Source: Ricinus communis
Lineage: Eukaryota > Streptophyta > Magnoliopsida > Malpighiales > Euphorbiaceae
NCBI RefSeq assembly: GCF_019578655.1
Contig: NC_063257.1
Span: 23,515,939-23,579,938, forward strand
DNA length: 64,000 nucleotides
Direction of reading: 5' to 3'
A program made the translations under genes and the position numbers. Below are positions 49,538-62,400 of the stretch, piece after piece (position 1 is the stretch's first letter; each line of letters starts with the position of its first letter). A model generated the notes under the pieces. The model made no database searches. It saw only the letters and a program-made list of their open reading frames with translations, and was not told the origin of the DNA.

Positions 49538-52438
49538 TTTTCTCATACAAACAAATATACCCCCTTTACGAGGTTGTTTTATGATATTTACAAATATATC
49601 CTTCTTACGTGGTTGTTTTCTCATATTAAGAAAGATACCCTATTTACGGGGTTATTTTTCAAATTAATAAATATATCCCGTTTACGGGGTTGGTTTCTCA
49701 TACTCACAAATATATCCCTCTTACGGGATTCTTTTTTAGTATTTTCAAATATACCATGTTATTGGGCTGTTTTCACATATTAAAAAAATACTCCTACGGA
49801 GTTGTTTCTCATACTTTCAGATATACCCCATTTACGGGAATATTTTCTCATACTCATAAATATACCCCTCTTATGGGGTTGTTTTTTTATACTAAAAAAT
49901 ATACCCCTTTCATGGGGTTATTTTCTCATATTCACAAATATACCCCTCTTACTTCGTTGGTTTCTCATATTTATAAGTATACCCCTTTTACGAATTCGTT
50001 TTCTCATACTTAGAAATATCCTACTTACGGGGTTATTTTCTTATATTGACAAATGCACCCCTTTTATGTGGTTGTTTTCTCATACTCACAAATGTACCCC
50101 TCGTACTGGGCTGTTTTCTCATTTTTATAAATATATCTCTATTATGGGGCTGTTTGCTCATATTAATAAATATACCCCATTTACAGGGCTGTTTTCTCAT
50201 ACTCAAAGATATACCCCTATTACAAGGTTGTTTTCTTATATTAACAAATATACCCATCTTACGGGGTTGTTTTCTCATATTCTAAAAATATACCCTTATT
50301 ATGAAGTTATTTTCTTATACTAACAAATACACTCCATTTACGGGATTGTTTTCTCATACTCACAAACATACCCCTCCTACGGGGTTGTTTTCTAATATTT
50401 ACAAATATAGACCTCTTACGATATTGGTTTCTCATTCTTACAAATATACACCTCTTACGGGGTTGATTTGTCATATTCATAAATATAACGCTTTTATAGG
50501 TTGTTTTCTCGTGCTTACAAATATACCACTTTTATGGGATAATTTTCACATATTCACAAATATACACCTTTTACGAGATTGTTTTCCCATACTAAGAAAT
50601 ATGCCCCTTTTACGGGATTGCTTTCTTGTATTGAAAAATATAGCTCTCTTACAGGATTATTTTCTCATTTTCACAAATATACCCCTCTTACAGTATTCGT
50701 TTCTCATATTCATAAATATACCCCTTTTACGTTGTTATTTTCTCATACTCAGAAAAATACCCCACTTACGGGGTTATTTTCTTATATTAACAAATATACC
50801 CCTTTTACGATGTTGTTTTCTCATATTCACAAATATACCCCTCTTAAGGGGTTGTTTTTTTTAATATTTACAATTATACCCCTCTTACGAGGTTGTTTCT
50901 TCATATTAAAAAATATACACTATTTACGGGATTATTTTATCAAACTCATAAATATACCCTCTTACGGGATAGTTTTCTAATATTTACAATTATAACCCTT
51001 TTATGGGGTTTTCTTGCTCATATTAAAACATATACTCCATTTACGGGGTTATCTTCTCAAACTCACAAATATACCCCTCTTACGGGGTTGTGTTGTGATA
51101 TTTGCAAATATATCCCTTTTACGAGGTTGTTTTCTTATATTAAAAAATATAACACTTCTACCAGGTTTCTTTCTCATACTCACGAATATACTCCTCTTAC
51201 ATGGTAGTTTTCTCATATTCATAAATAAATCCGATTTACGGGGTTATTTTCTGATACTCACAAACATACCCCTTTTACAGGGTTGTTATCTGATATTTAC
51301 AAGTATACCCCTCTTATGAGGTTGTTTTCTCATATTAAAAGTTATATCCGTTTTACGGGGTTGCTTTCTCATACTCATAAATATATACTCCTTTTACAGA
51401 GTTGTATTCTCATACTCAAAATATACTCCTCTTACGAGGTCATTTTCTCACATTCACAAATATACGCTCTTATAGGATTGATTTCTCATATTCATAAATA
51501 TATCCCATTTACGGAGTTGTATTCTCATACTAAGAAATATACCCCACTTATGGGGTTATTTTCTAATATTTATAAATATACTCCTCTTACTAGGCTGTTT
51601 TCTCATATTAATAAATAAATCCGTTTTAGGGGGTTAGTTTCTCATACTCACAAATATACTCCTTTTACGGGATTGTTTTCTCATACTTATAAATATACCC
51701 ATCTTATAGGGTTGTTTTCTCATATTAAAAATTACAGCCCTTTCACGGGGTTGTTCTCTCATACTTATAACTATACCTCTATTACGGGGTTATTTCTGAC
51801 ATTGATAAATATATCTATTTTATAGGGTCGTTTTCTCGTACTAATAAATATAGCCCCCCTTACGGGGTTGATTTCTCATATTTATAAATGTACCCTATTT
51901 ACGAAATTATTCTTATATTAACAAATACACACCATATACAGGGTTGTTTTATCATACTCACAAATATACCCTTCCTACGAAGTTTTTTTCATATCTACAA
52001 ATAGACCCCTCTTATTGAATTGTTTTCTCATATTAATAAATAAACCCTTTTAGGGGGTTGTTTTTCCATATTCACAAAAAACTCCTTTTTACGGGATTGT
52101 TTTCTCATACTAACAAATATTCCTTTCTTACGGGGTTGTTTTATCACACTAAAAATTATACTCCTTTCACGGGGTTGTTCACTCATACTCATAAATATAC
52201 CCCTATTACAGGATTATTTTCTTATATTGATAAATATACCCATTCTATAGGGTTGTTTTATCATACTCACAAATATTTCCTCCTTTTATGGGATTTCTCG
52301 CTCATACTCACAAATATATGGCTGTCAGGTGGTTGTTTTCTCATATTCATAAATATATCACTTTTACGGGATTATTTTCTCATACTCACAAATACACCCT
52401 TCTTACGGGGTTATTTTCTAATATTTACAATTATATCT

Positions 52439-52826
52439 GTGATAGCATGAACTAGATAAGTGGTCCGACGAGGGCAGGAAGTTGATGCTGAGGCAAGGAT
52501 AGGATGCCTAGACAAGGAGCGAATTCTGGCAGGCTTCTAGGATGGCATCACTCTAAGGTATGGGGGTACATGAATGAATCGAATTGCACATTGAAATGAG
52601 ATGGGAAATAGTTGATAATATATATGTAAAGAGTTTGAACTAATCACAAGATGTGCCTTTTTGTTGTTTGGTTGTGTAGTTGTAGGAACTCCAAAGTTAA
52701 ACGTGCTTGGTTCAAGGAAATTTTAGGATGAGTGACCTCTAAGAAGTTCTTGAACCCGCCAAGGGGACAACCACGAGGCCAGTGGGGGCCAAAGTGTACA
52801 ATATCTCATGTAATATGATCCGTGCC
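52439..52826 (+). mobile_element. 5S-derived repeat inserted in the satellite
   Basis: About 390 bp of non-satellite sequence, from TGTGATAGC to GTGCCA, after which the array resumes at a similar phase. TTATA occurs just before and just after (in the ATTATATC and ATTATAATATC flanks), suggestive of a short target duplication, though the edges are uncertain by a few bases. It is collinear, in opposite orientation, with about 9330-9640. Landmarks shared are TGGATGCTGAGG-like, AGGATAGGATGCCT, GGGGGTACATGAATGAATCG and the 5S-like part. No protein is encoded. Confidence 0.75.
52685..52750 (+). pseudogene. 5S rRNA-derived segment, copy 2
   Basis: Reads GGAACTCC, AGTTAAACGTGCTTGG, then AGGATGAGTGACCTC and GAAGTTC. 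These follow the order and near-spacing of the box A and box C regions of plant 5S rRNA, with several changes. The first roughly 40 bases of a 5S gene are not recognisable upstream, so it is a derived fragment and not a working gene. It might still recruit TFIIIA or RNA polymerase III weakly; that is speculation. Confidence 0.72.
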
Positions 52827-54137
52827 ATTATAATATCTCTCTTACAGGGTTGTTATCTCATATTCACAAATATACACCTCTTATGCGGTTGATTGGCCAT
52901 ATTCATAAATATACCCCTTTTATGGAGTTGATTTCTCATACTCACAAATATATCCTATTTACAATGTTGTTTTCTTATATTGGTAAATATACCACTTTTA
53001 CGGGGTTGTTTTCTCATAAACACAAATATACCCCACTTACGAGGTTATTTTATGAATTTATAAATATACCCCTCTTACGAAGTTGTTTTCTCATATTAAA
53101 AAAGACACCCCATTTACGACGTTCTTTTCTCATATTAAACCCTTTTACAGGATTATTTTCTCATACTCACAAATATACTCCTCTTATAGGGTTGTTTATA
53201 CCCCCATTATGAGGTTGTTTTCTTATATTGACAAATATACCCCTCTTGCAGGGTTGTTTTCTCATATTCACAAATATATCCCTCTTACTTGGTTGATTTA
53301 TCATAATCATAAGTATGACCCTTTTATAGAGTGATGTTCTCATACTAAAAAATATACCCCACTTATGGAGATGTTTTCTTACATTGACAAATATACCCAT
53401 TTTACGGGATTATTTTTCCATACTCATAAATATACCCCTCTTACGGGGGTTATTTCTAATATTAACAAATATACACCTCTTATGGGGCTATTTGCTCATA
53501 TTAACATATATACCCTTTTTAAGGGGTTGTTTTCTCATACTCACAAATATATCCTTCTTATGGGGTGTATTTATTATATTTACAAACATAGCCCTCTTAG
53601 TAGGTTGTTTTCTCAAACAAAAAATTATACCCCTTTTAAGGGGTTGTTCTCTCACACTCACAAATATACCTCTAATATGGGGTTGTTTTCTTCTAGTAAA
53701 AAATATATCCCTTTTACGGGATTATTTTCGCATACTTAAAAGTATACCCTTAATACGGGGTTATTTTAAGATATTGATAAATATACCCCTCTTTCGGGGT
53801 TGTTTTGTCATACTCACAAATATACTCCTCTGACAGGGTTATTTTCTCATATTTATAAATATACCACATTTGCGGTGCTGTTTCTCATACTCACATAGAT
53901 ACCCCTCTTATGGGGTTGTTTATTAATTCTTACAATTATACCCCTCTTACTGGGCTGTTTTCTTATATTAAAAAGTATACACCTTTTACGGAATTTTTTT
54001 TCATATGCACAACTATACCCCTTTCACAGGCTTATTTTCTCATACTAAAAAATATACCCCTATTATGAAGTAGTTTTCTTATATTGACAAATATACCCCT
54101 CTTACGGGGTTGTTTTCTCATATTCACAAAATATACC
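52827..54137 (+). repeat. 39-bp satellite array, segment 3
   Basis: Satellite between the 5S-derived insertion and the solo LTR, same orientation and variants. It ends with the left target copy ATACC (54133-54137). Confidence 0.96.
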
Positions 54138-56440
54138 TGTAACGCCTGCATTTTCTCATCATCCATGTTATGTGCATTTACATTTAATCATTGGGCAGAT
54201 GATGGTATATCAATGATATTTTTATTTTATGAGAACATATATATATTAATTATAAGTAGAGAATAAGAAGCATGATATTAGATTATTAATTTAGATAAGT
54301 TGATTAAGTACTTGGGTTATGTGTATTAAGCCTTAAGACTTAATTGAACCAATAGTTGAAGGTTGGGTAAATAGATTGGACTTAAAAGATACAATTAAAA
54401 GTTAGTACCTATATATGGTTAGTAAGAATTAATTTAGGGTGATAAAAATAGTTTAGTAGGTGGTGGCATTAAGAGAGGAATATTGGAAATTGGAACCATG
54501 AGTAAGCTCATTTTACCTCTTCATTTCTCTAAAATTCGTTCATGGCCAAAAACACAAAATTTGGAATAAGAGAGAGGAGTGGAATACCTAGAAAAACTTA
54601 AGATTAAGATAGGATTTTGCCAACTATTGAAGGAGCCAAGCTAAAGCTAAAGGATTTAAGCATATTAGCAACCCAAAAGCTGAAATTGGTAAGTTGTTAC
54701 TTGAGTGTTATTAATTTGTCATTAGGGTTCTTGATTACAAATTGGAAAACTTCATTTGATGGTCTCATTGATTAATTAAAGGTCTGATTATCATGAATTA
54801 GTAGAGTATTGAATGATTGCATAAAGATTAAGCTTGATTTAAGTTTAAGTATGTTAAGATAGAAAACTGTCAAAATTCCAGCAACCTTGATATTCTGTAT
54901 TTTAGGCATAACATGGGTTATATAAGTCCAAATTAAGCTTAATTGGTGTCTATGGAAATTTTAAAGAGTCCTCTATAACTTTGTAGTTTTGTGATTTTGC
55001 TATTTTTGCCGTTTTGGTTGCTTAAATTGAGCAAACAGATTGCTGCTCGGGTACAACTAGCTGTATGACCCTTGCTCAGTAATTTGAAAATAATTAAATC
55101 TATAGAAGTCGGAATTGAGTAATTCTTCTTGGAGATGAAACTAGACGCATAAATGGATATGTCAATTTAATATGAGATTTTTGTATTAAGCCAATTTTGC
55201 CCAGCAATAAATATACCTTGGTACTAAATTCTGTCTAGAAAACAGAAATGTTGGAGATTAGTTTTATGCAATTTATTGATGTTAATTTGAGTTAGATTGG
55301 TATTTAACTAGATGGGAAATGTTTATAGGATATTAAAACAGTAATTGAGAGTCTTAGAGGAAGAGTTAGACCTATGAATTAGAGAGGGGATGATCTTGTA
55401 ATGCATTAGAATTCGCATTTACATGAATATTTGTAATATGCATGAAATGTGAATTGATGAATGTGTTGACAGGTACTCAAAGGCACGGAAAGGAAGTTGT
55501 GGAGAAAGGAGGTTCTTATATGCTAAAGGAATAAGTATATTTTGAGTAAGTAAATAGTTAATATTTGCTATGTTCATATATTTAATCAAATGTTCATAAA
55601 TGGTTGCGTTTGCTTAATATTGCTTATGTTTGAATGACTGAGATGGAAATGATTGGTGTTGAGTAGAACAATTGTTATTGCTGAAATATGATATAAGTGA
55701 AATGATTGAATTGTGATGTTAAGTGCATATGTGCATGTGAATGGTGGATTCCCCTATGAAAAAAAAGATATATATATAAAGCCTTGGGAGGCTAAAGCCT
55801 AGAGAGGCTATAAAAGTGTATAATGTGAGATGAGGCGGAGCAGCTTACGTGTGTGATATGTGAGGATGAGGCGGAGCAGCACATTAAAGGGGATCCACAA
55901 GCCGTGAGAACTAACCATAATTGTTGAATTGTATTTCTTCTATGATGGTTGTAATGAATTGAGTAGAATGGTATGACTTTATACCTAAACTATGAATATC
56001 ATGGAAAGTTATGTGATTGGGTGGAAATTGTATTAAGTGTATGTGATATAGATTATGTTGATTATTTATTTACTGAGCTGGAGGCTCACCCCTCTCCAAA
56101 ATTTTTCTTTTTAGGTTTGTAAATAGTAGTGCATCCGTTGGTTGTATGCGAAGTCTAGCTTTTAGCCTCAAGTTGGGCCAGTTTTGTGAAGTCTCCTCCG
56201 ATGCATTTTTGTATGCAGTTATGTGATATATATGGAAGTATGCCTTATAAGGCATAAGAAGATGTTTGTAATACTTGTTAAATGATGTTTAAGTATAATC
56301 ATATGTTTATATATTAATAACCTTGTGTCTGGATTCTTAACAACCTACATATTGACCTATCTACCTGTAGTATATATTCTACGACGCTTGTATGCTTCCT
56401 GGCTAATGTTTATTGGTTAGTATGTGATGGGGGTGTTACA
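54138..56440. mobile_element. Solo LTR, 2,303 bp, with perfect 5-bp target duplication
   Basis: Starts TGTAACGCC and ends GGGTGTTACA, an inverted terminal pair typical of plant Ty3/gypsy LTRs. Flanked by ATACC on both sides (54133-54137 and 56441-56445). It has no primer site, coding domain or polypurine tract, so it is a single LTR left by recombination between two LTRs. It holds two copies of GAGGCGGAGCAGC (about 55832 and 55868). Orientation was not fixed. The minus-strand frame at 56070-56255 is fortuitous. Its ends differ from the other LTRs in this window, so it is a separate family. Confidence 0.9.
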
Positions 56441-59400
56441 ATACCTTTTATGGGTTTTTTTTTCTCATACTCACAACTATATCCCTTTCACGGGCTTGTT
56501 TTCTCATACTAAAAAATATACCCCTATTATGAGGTTGTTTTCTTATATTGACAAATATACCCCTTTTAGGAGGTTGTTTTCTCGTACTCATAAATATATC
56601 CCTCTTATGGGATGTATATCTAATATTTATAAACATACCCCTCTTACTAGGCTATTTTCTCAAATAAGAAAATTTACCCCTTTTAAGGGGTTGTTCTCTC
56701 ATACTCACAAATATACCACTAATACCGGGTAATTTTCTTTTAGTAAAAAATATACCCTTTAACGGGATTGTTATCTCATACTAACAAATATACCCCTAAT
56801 GCGGGGTTGTTTTATAATATTGACAAATATACCCCTCTTCCGGGGTTGTTTTCTCATACTCACAAATATACCCCTCTTACGGGTTTTATTTCTCATTTTC
56901 ATAAATACACCCCATTTATGGAATTATTTTCTCATACTCACAAAATTGCCCCGCTAATGGAGTTGTTTTCTTATATTGACAAATATACTCATTTTACGGG
57001 GTTATTTTCCCATACTTACAAATATACCCTCTTACGGGGTTGTTTTCTCATACTAACAAATATACCCCTATTACGGGGTTATTCTAATATTTACAAATAT
57101 ATCCCTCTAACGGGGTTGTTTCCTCATATTTAAAATTTTTCCAATTTGCGGGGTAGTTTTCTCATGGTGACAAATCTACCCCTTATATAGGGTTGTTTTC
57201 TAATACACACTAATATATCGTTCTTGCGGGGTTGTTTTCTAATTTTTATTAATATACTCCTTTTACGCGGTTGTTTTCTCATATTAAAAAATATTCCTCT
57301 TTTATGGAGTTGTTTTCTTATACTCACAAATACATCTCTCTTACGGGGTTATTTTCTAATATTTACAAATATACCGCTCTTACAAGATTGTTTTCTGATA
57401 TTTACAAATATACCTCTATTACGAAGTTGATTTCTTATATTAAAAAATATTTGCCTTTTACGGGATTACTTTCTCGTACTCATAAATATAATCCCCTTAC
57501 GGGGTTGTTTTCTCATAATCATAAATATACCGCATTGACGGGGTTGTTTTCTCATACTGACAAATATAGACCTTTACAATGTTGTTTTCTAATATGTACA
57601 AACATAGCCCTCTTACAGGTTGTTCTCTTATATTAAAAAGTGTACACTTTTTTATGGGGTTCTTTTCTCATACATATAAATATACCCCTATTACGGGGTT
57701 GTTTTCTCAAACTCACAAATGTACCTTTCTTACGACATTTTTTTCTCATAGTAACAAATATACTTCACTTACGGGATTATTTTCTGATATTCAGAATATA
57801 GACCTCTTACGGGGTTGATTTTTCATACTCATAGATACACCCCTTTTACGGAGTTCAATTCTCATACTCACAAATATACACTAGTTACGGGGTTTTTTTC
57901 TTATATTAACAAATATACCACTTTTACGGAGTTTTTTTCTCATACTCACAAATATACCTCTCTTACGGGGTTTTATTCTAATATTGATGAATATACCCCT
58001 CTAATGGGGAAGTTTTCTCATATCAAATATACCCTTGTTACGGGGTTATTTTCTCATACTCATAAATATACTCCTTTTACGGGGTTGTTTTATGATATTT
58101 ACAAATATACCCATCTTACGAGGTTGTTTTTCCATATTAAAAAATATACCCTTTTTATGCAATTGCTTTGTCATACTCACAAATATACCGCTCTTACAGG
58201 ATTATTTTCTCATATTCATAAAATGGGGTTATTGTCTCACTCTCAAATAATCTCCTCTTACAAGGTTGTTTTCTCATATTCATAAATATACCCTGTTTAC
58301 GAGGTTGTTTTCTCATACTCATAAATATACCTCTCTTATAGGATTACTTTCTAATATTTACAAATATAGCACTATTTATGGGTTGTTTTCACATATTAAA
58401 AAATATATCCTGCTCATGGGGTTACTTTCCCTGACTCACAAATATGCCCCACTTACCGGGTTGTTTACCCATATTCATAAATATGCCCATTTTACGGAGT
58501 TCTTTTGTCATACTAAAAAATATACCCCTCTTATGGGGTTATATATTCATAAATATACTCATTTAGAGGATTATTTTCTCATACTCACAAATATAATCCT
58601 CTTACGGGGTTGTCTTTTAATATTTACAAATATACCCCTCTTACGGGGTTGTCTTTTAATATTTACAAATATACCCCTCTTACGGGGTTGTCTTATAATA
58701 TTTACAAATATACCCCTCTTACTAGGCTATTTTCTCATACTAAAAACTATATACTTTTTACGGGCTTGTTTTCTCATACTCACAACTATACCCCTTTTAC
58801 GAGATTGTTTTCTCATACTCATAAATATACCTCTCTTATGGAGTTTTTTCTCACATTAAAACAATATACCCTCTTTCGCAGGGTTGTTTTCTCAAACTCA
58901 AAAAATATATCCCTATTACGGGGTTGTTTTCTTACATTGACAAATATACCCCTCTTACGATGTTGTTTTCTCATATTCACAAATATACCCCTCTAACTTG
59001 GTTGATTTCTCATATTCATAAATATACCCCTTTTACGGAATTATTTTCTCATACTCACAAATATACCCCTCTTTACAGGATTGTTTTCTCCTACTCATAA
59101 CTATACCCCTTTCATAGGGTTGTTTTCTCATGCTCACAAGTAAACCCCTATTACAGGGTTGCTTTCTTATATTGACAAATATACCCCTCCTACAGGGTTG
59201 TTTTCTTATATTTACAAATATACGCCTCTTACGGGGTTGATTTCCCATATTCATAAATATACCCTGCTTATGGCGATGTTTTCTAATATTTACAAATACA
59301 CCCTATTTATGGAGTTGTTTTATCATACTCACAAATATACCCCTCTTACGGGGCTGTTTTCTCATATTAATAAATAAACCATTTTTAGGGAGTTATTTTC

Positions 59401-62400
59401 TCGTGCTCATAAATATACTCCTTTTATGGGATTGTTTTCTCATACTCACAATATACCCCTCTTACGGGGTTGTTTTCTAATACAAGAAAATATACCCCTT
59501 TCACGCAGTTGTTCTTTTATACTCACAAATACACCCCTATTACGGGGTTGTTTTGTGAGATCGATAAATATACCCTTTTTACGGGGTTATTTTCTCATAC
59601 TCATAAATATACTCCCTATATGGGGTTGTTTTCTCATATTAAAAATATACGTGTTTATAGGGTTTCTTTCTCACACTCACAAATATACACTTCTTACAGG
59701 GTTGTTTTCTCATATTCGTAAGTACACCCCTTTTGTAAGGTTATTTTTTATACTCACAAATACACCCCTCTTACGGGTTTGTTTTCTAATATTCACAAAT
59801 ATACTGCTCTTACGAGGTTGGTTTCCCATATTCACAAATATACACCTCTCACGAGGTTGATTTTCCATACTCACAGATATACCCCTTTTACGGATCAGAT
59901 TTCTCATACTCACAAATATACCCTACTTATGGTGTTGTTTTCTTATATTGGCAAATTTACCCCTTTTGCGGGTTGTTTTCTCATATTAAAAAATATACCC
60001 CTTTTATGTGGTTACTTTGTCACACTCACAAATACACCGCTCTTACAGGATTATTTTCTCATATTCATAAAATGGGGTTATTGTCTCATACTCTCAAATA
60101 ATCCCCTCTTACAAGGTTGTTTTCCCATATTCATAAATATACCCTATTTATGGTTTGTTTTCTCATACTCACAAATATACCTCTCTTACGGGGTTATTTT
60201 CTAATATTTACAAATATACCACTCTTTCTGGGTTGTTTTCACATATTAAAAAATATATCCCACTCATGAGGTTGCTTTTCCTTACTCACAAATATGCCCC
60301 ACTTACGAGGTTGTTTCCTCATATTCATAAATTTGCCCTTTTTACGGAGTTTTTTTCTCATAATAAAAAATATACCCCTCTTACGGGGTTATTTGCTCAT
60401 ATTCATAAATATACTCATTTACGGGATTATTTTCTCGTACTCACAAATATACCCCTCTTACGAGGTTGTTTTATCATACTCACAAATATACCTCTCTTAC
60501 GGGGTATTTTTTAATATTTACAAATACCCTTCTTACAATGATGTTTTCTTATATTAATAAATAAATCCTTTTAGGGGGTTGTTTTCTCGTACTCATAGAT
60601 ATACTGCTTTTACGGTATTATTTTCTCATATTCACCAATATACCCCTCTTACGGGGTTGTTTTCTCATATAAAATAGATACCCGTTTTACGGGGTTGTTC
60701 TCTTATACTCACAAATATATCCCTATTACGGTGATATTGATAAATATTCCGCTTTTACTAGATTGTTTTCTCATACTTTCAAATATACCCCCTTTGATTG
60801 CTCATATTAAAATACATACCCCTTACACAGGGATAGTTTCTCATACTCACAAATATATGCCTTTTACGAGGTTGTTTTGGCATATTCATAAATATACCCC
60901 TTTTATGGGATTATTTTCACATTCTCACAAATACACCCCTCTTATGGGGTTGTTTTATGATATTTATAAATATAACTCTCTTACGAGGTTGTTTTCTCAT
61001 ATTCACAAACATACACGTCTTATGGGGTTATATTCTAATAATTATAAATATTAGCCCTCTTATAGATTGTTTACTCATAATAAAAAATATACCCTTTTAT
61101 GGGGTTGTTTTCTTATACTCACAAATATACCCCTCTTTCCGAGTTATTTTATAATACTTACAAATATACCCCTCTTATCGGGTTGTTTTCTCATATTAAA
61201 AAATATACTACTTTTATGAGGTTGTTTTCTCATATTCATAAATATACCTCTTTTACGGGTCTGTTTTATCATACTCATTAATACACCCATCTTATGGGGT
61301 TGTTTCTAATATTAACAACGAGATTATTTTCTCATATTAAAAAATATATCCCTTTTACGAGGTGGTTCTCTCACACTCACAAATATATCCCTCATATGAG
61401 GTTGTTTTCTCAATTTAAAGAAAAAATACCCCTCTTACAGTGTTGCTTTCTCATACTCGCAAATATACACCTCTTACGAGATTGTTTTCCCATAATCATA
61501 ATTATACCCATTTTATAGGATTATTTTCTCATACTCATAAATATACCCCTCTTGCAAGATTGTTTTTTAACTTTTACAAATATACCCCACTTACGGGATT
61601 GTTTTCTCATATTAAAAAATATACTCCTTTTACAGGTTGTTTTCTCATACTCACAAATGTACGTATCTCTCTTACGAGGTTGCTTTCTCATATTAAAAAT
61701 ATATATATCTCTTATGGGGTTGCTTTCTCATACTTATAAATATGCCCCTCACGAGGCTATTTTCTCAAATTAAAAAATATAACCTTTTTACGAAGTTCTT
61801 TTCTCATACTCACAAATATACCTTTATTACGGGGATTTATTCTAATATTTATAAATATACCCCTTTAACGAGATTGTTTTCTCATATTAAAAAATCAACT
61901 GCTTTTATGGAGTTATTTTCTCACACTCACAAATATACCCCTCTTACAAGGTTGTTTTCTCATATTATAAAATATAATCCTTTTATGGGGTTGTTGTACT
62001 CACAAATATATCCTCATACGGGGTTGTTTTCTAATATTTATAAATATACCCCTCTTAAGGGATTGTTATCTCATATTAAAAAATATGCCCCTCTTACAAG
62101 ATTGCTTTCTCATATTAAAAAAACATACCCATTTTACAAGGTTGTTTTCTAATATTAACAATTATAGCCCTTTCATGGTGTTTTCCCCTCATATTAAAAC
62201 ATATACCCTATTTACAGGGTCGTTTCTCATACTTACAAATATACTCCTCTTACGGGGTTATTTTTTAATAATTATAAATATAGCCCTCTTACAGATTGTT
62301 CACTCATACTAAAAAATATATCCCTTTTACGGTATTGTTTTCTCATACTCACAAATAGACCCTTCTTACAGGGGTTGTTTTCTAATATCTACAAATATAC

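Larger units (their letters stand above)
25559..52438 (+). repeat. 39-bp satellite array, segment 2 (about 26.9 kb)
   Basis: Same monomer, same orientation and same variants as segment 1, uninterrupted by other sequence for almost 27 kb. The first bases are the right target copy of the Tat element. It shows higher-order structure (see separate entries), runs of one variant, deleted or extended monomers (for example 31440-31470, 35860, 44250), and no inversion. No gene is supported in it. Confidence 0.97.

Noticed and set aside
25559..52438. CRISPR array
   Set aside because: Repeats are contiguous head-to-tail monomers with no unique spacers, and the context is a plant genome.
52685..52750. 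Functional 5S rRNA gene
   Set aside because: The first third of 5S is missing, several box C bases are changed, it is a single copy, and it is part of a dispersed repeat.
56070..56255. Minus-strand 61-codon frame as a gene
   Set aside because: It is inside the solo LTR, has no recognisable domain and a length expected by chance.
54138..56440. Complete small retroelement (TRIM or LARD)
   Set aside because: No internal pair of direct repeats, primer site or polypurine tract was seen; a single LTR explains the ends and target duplication.
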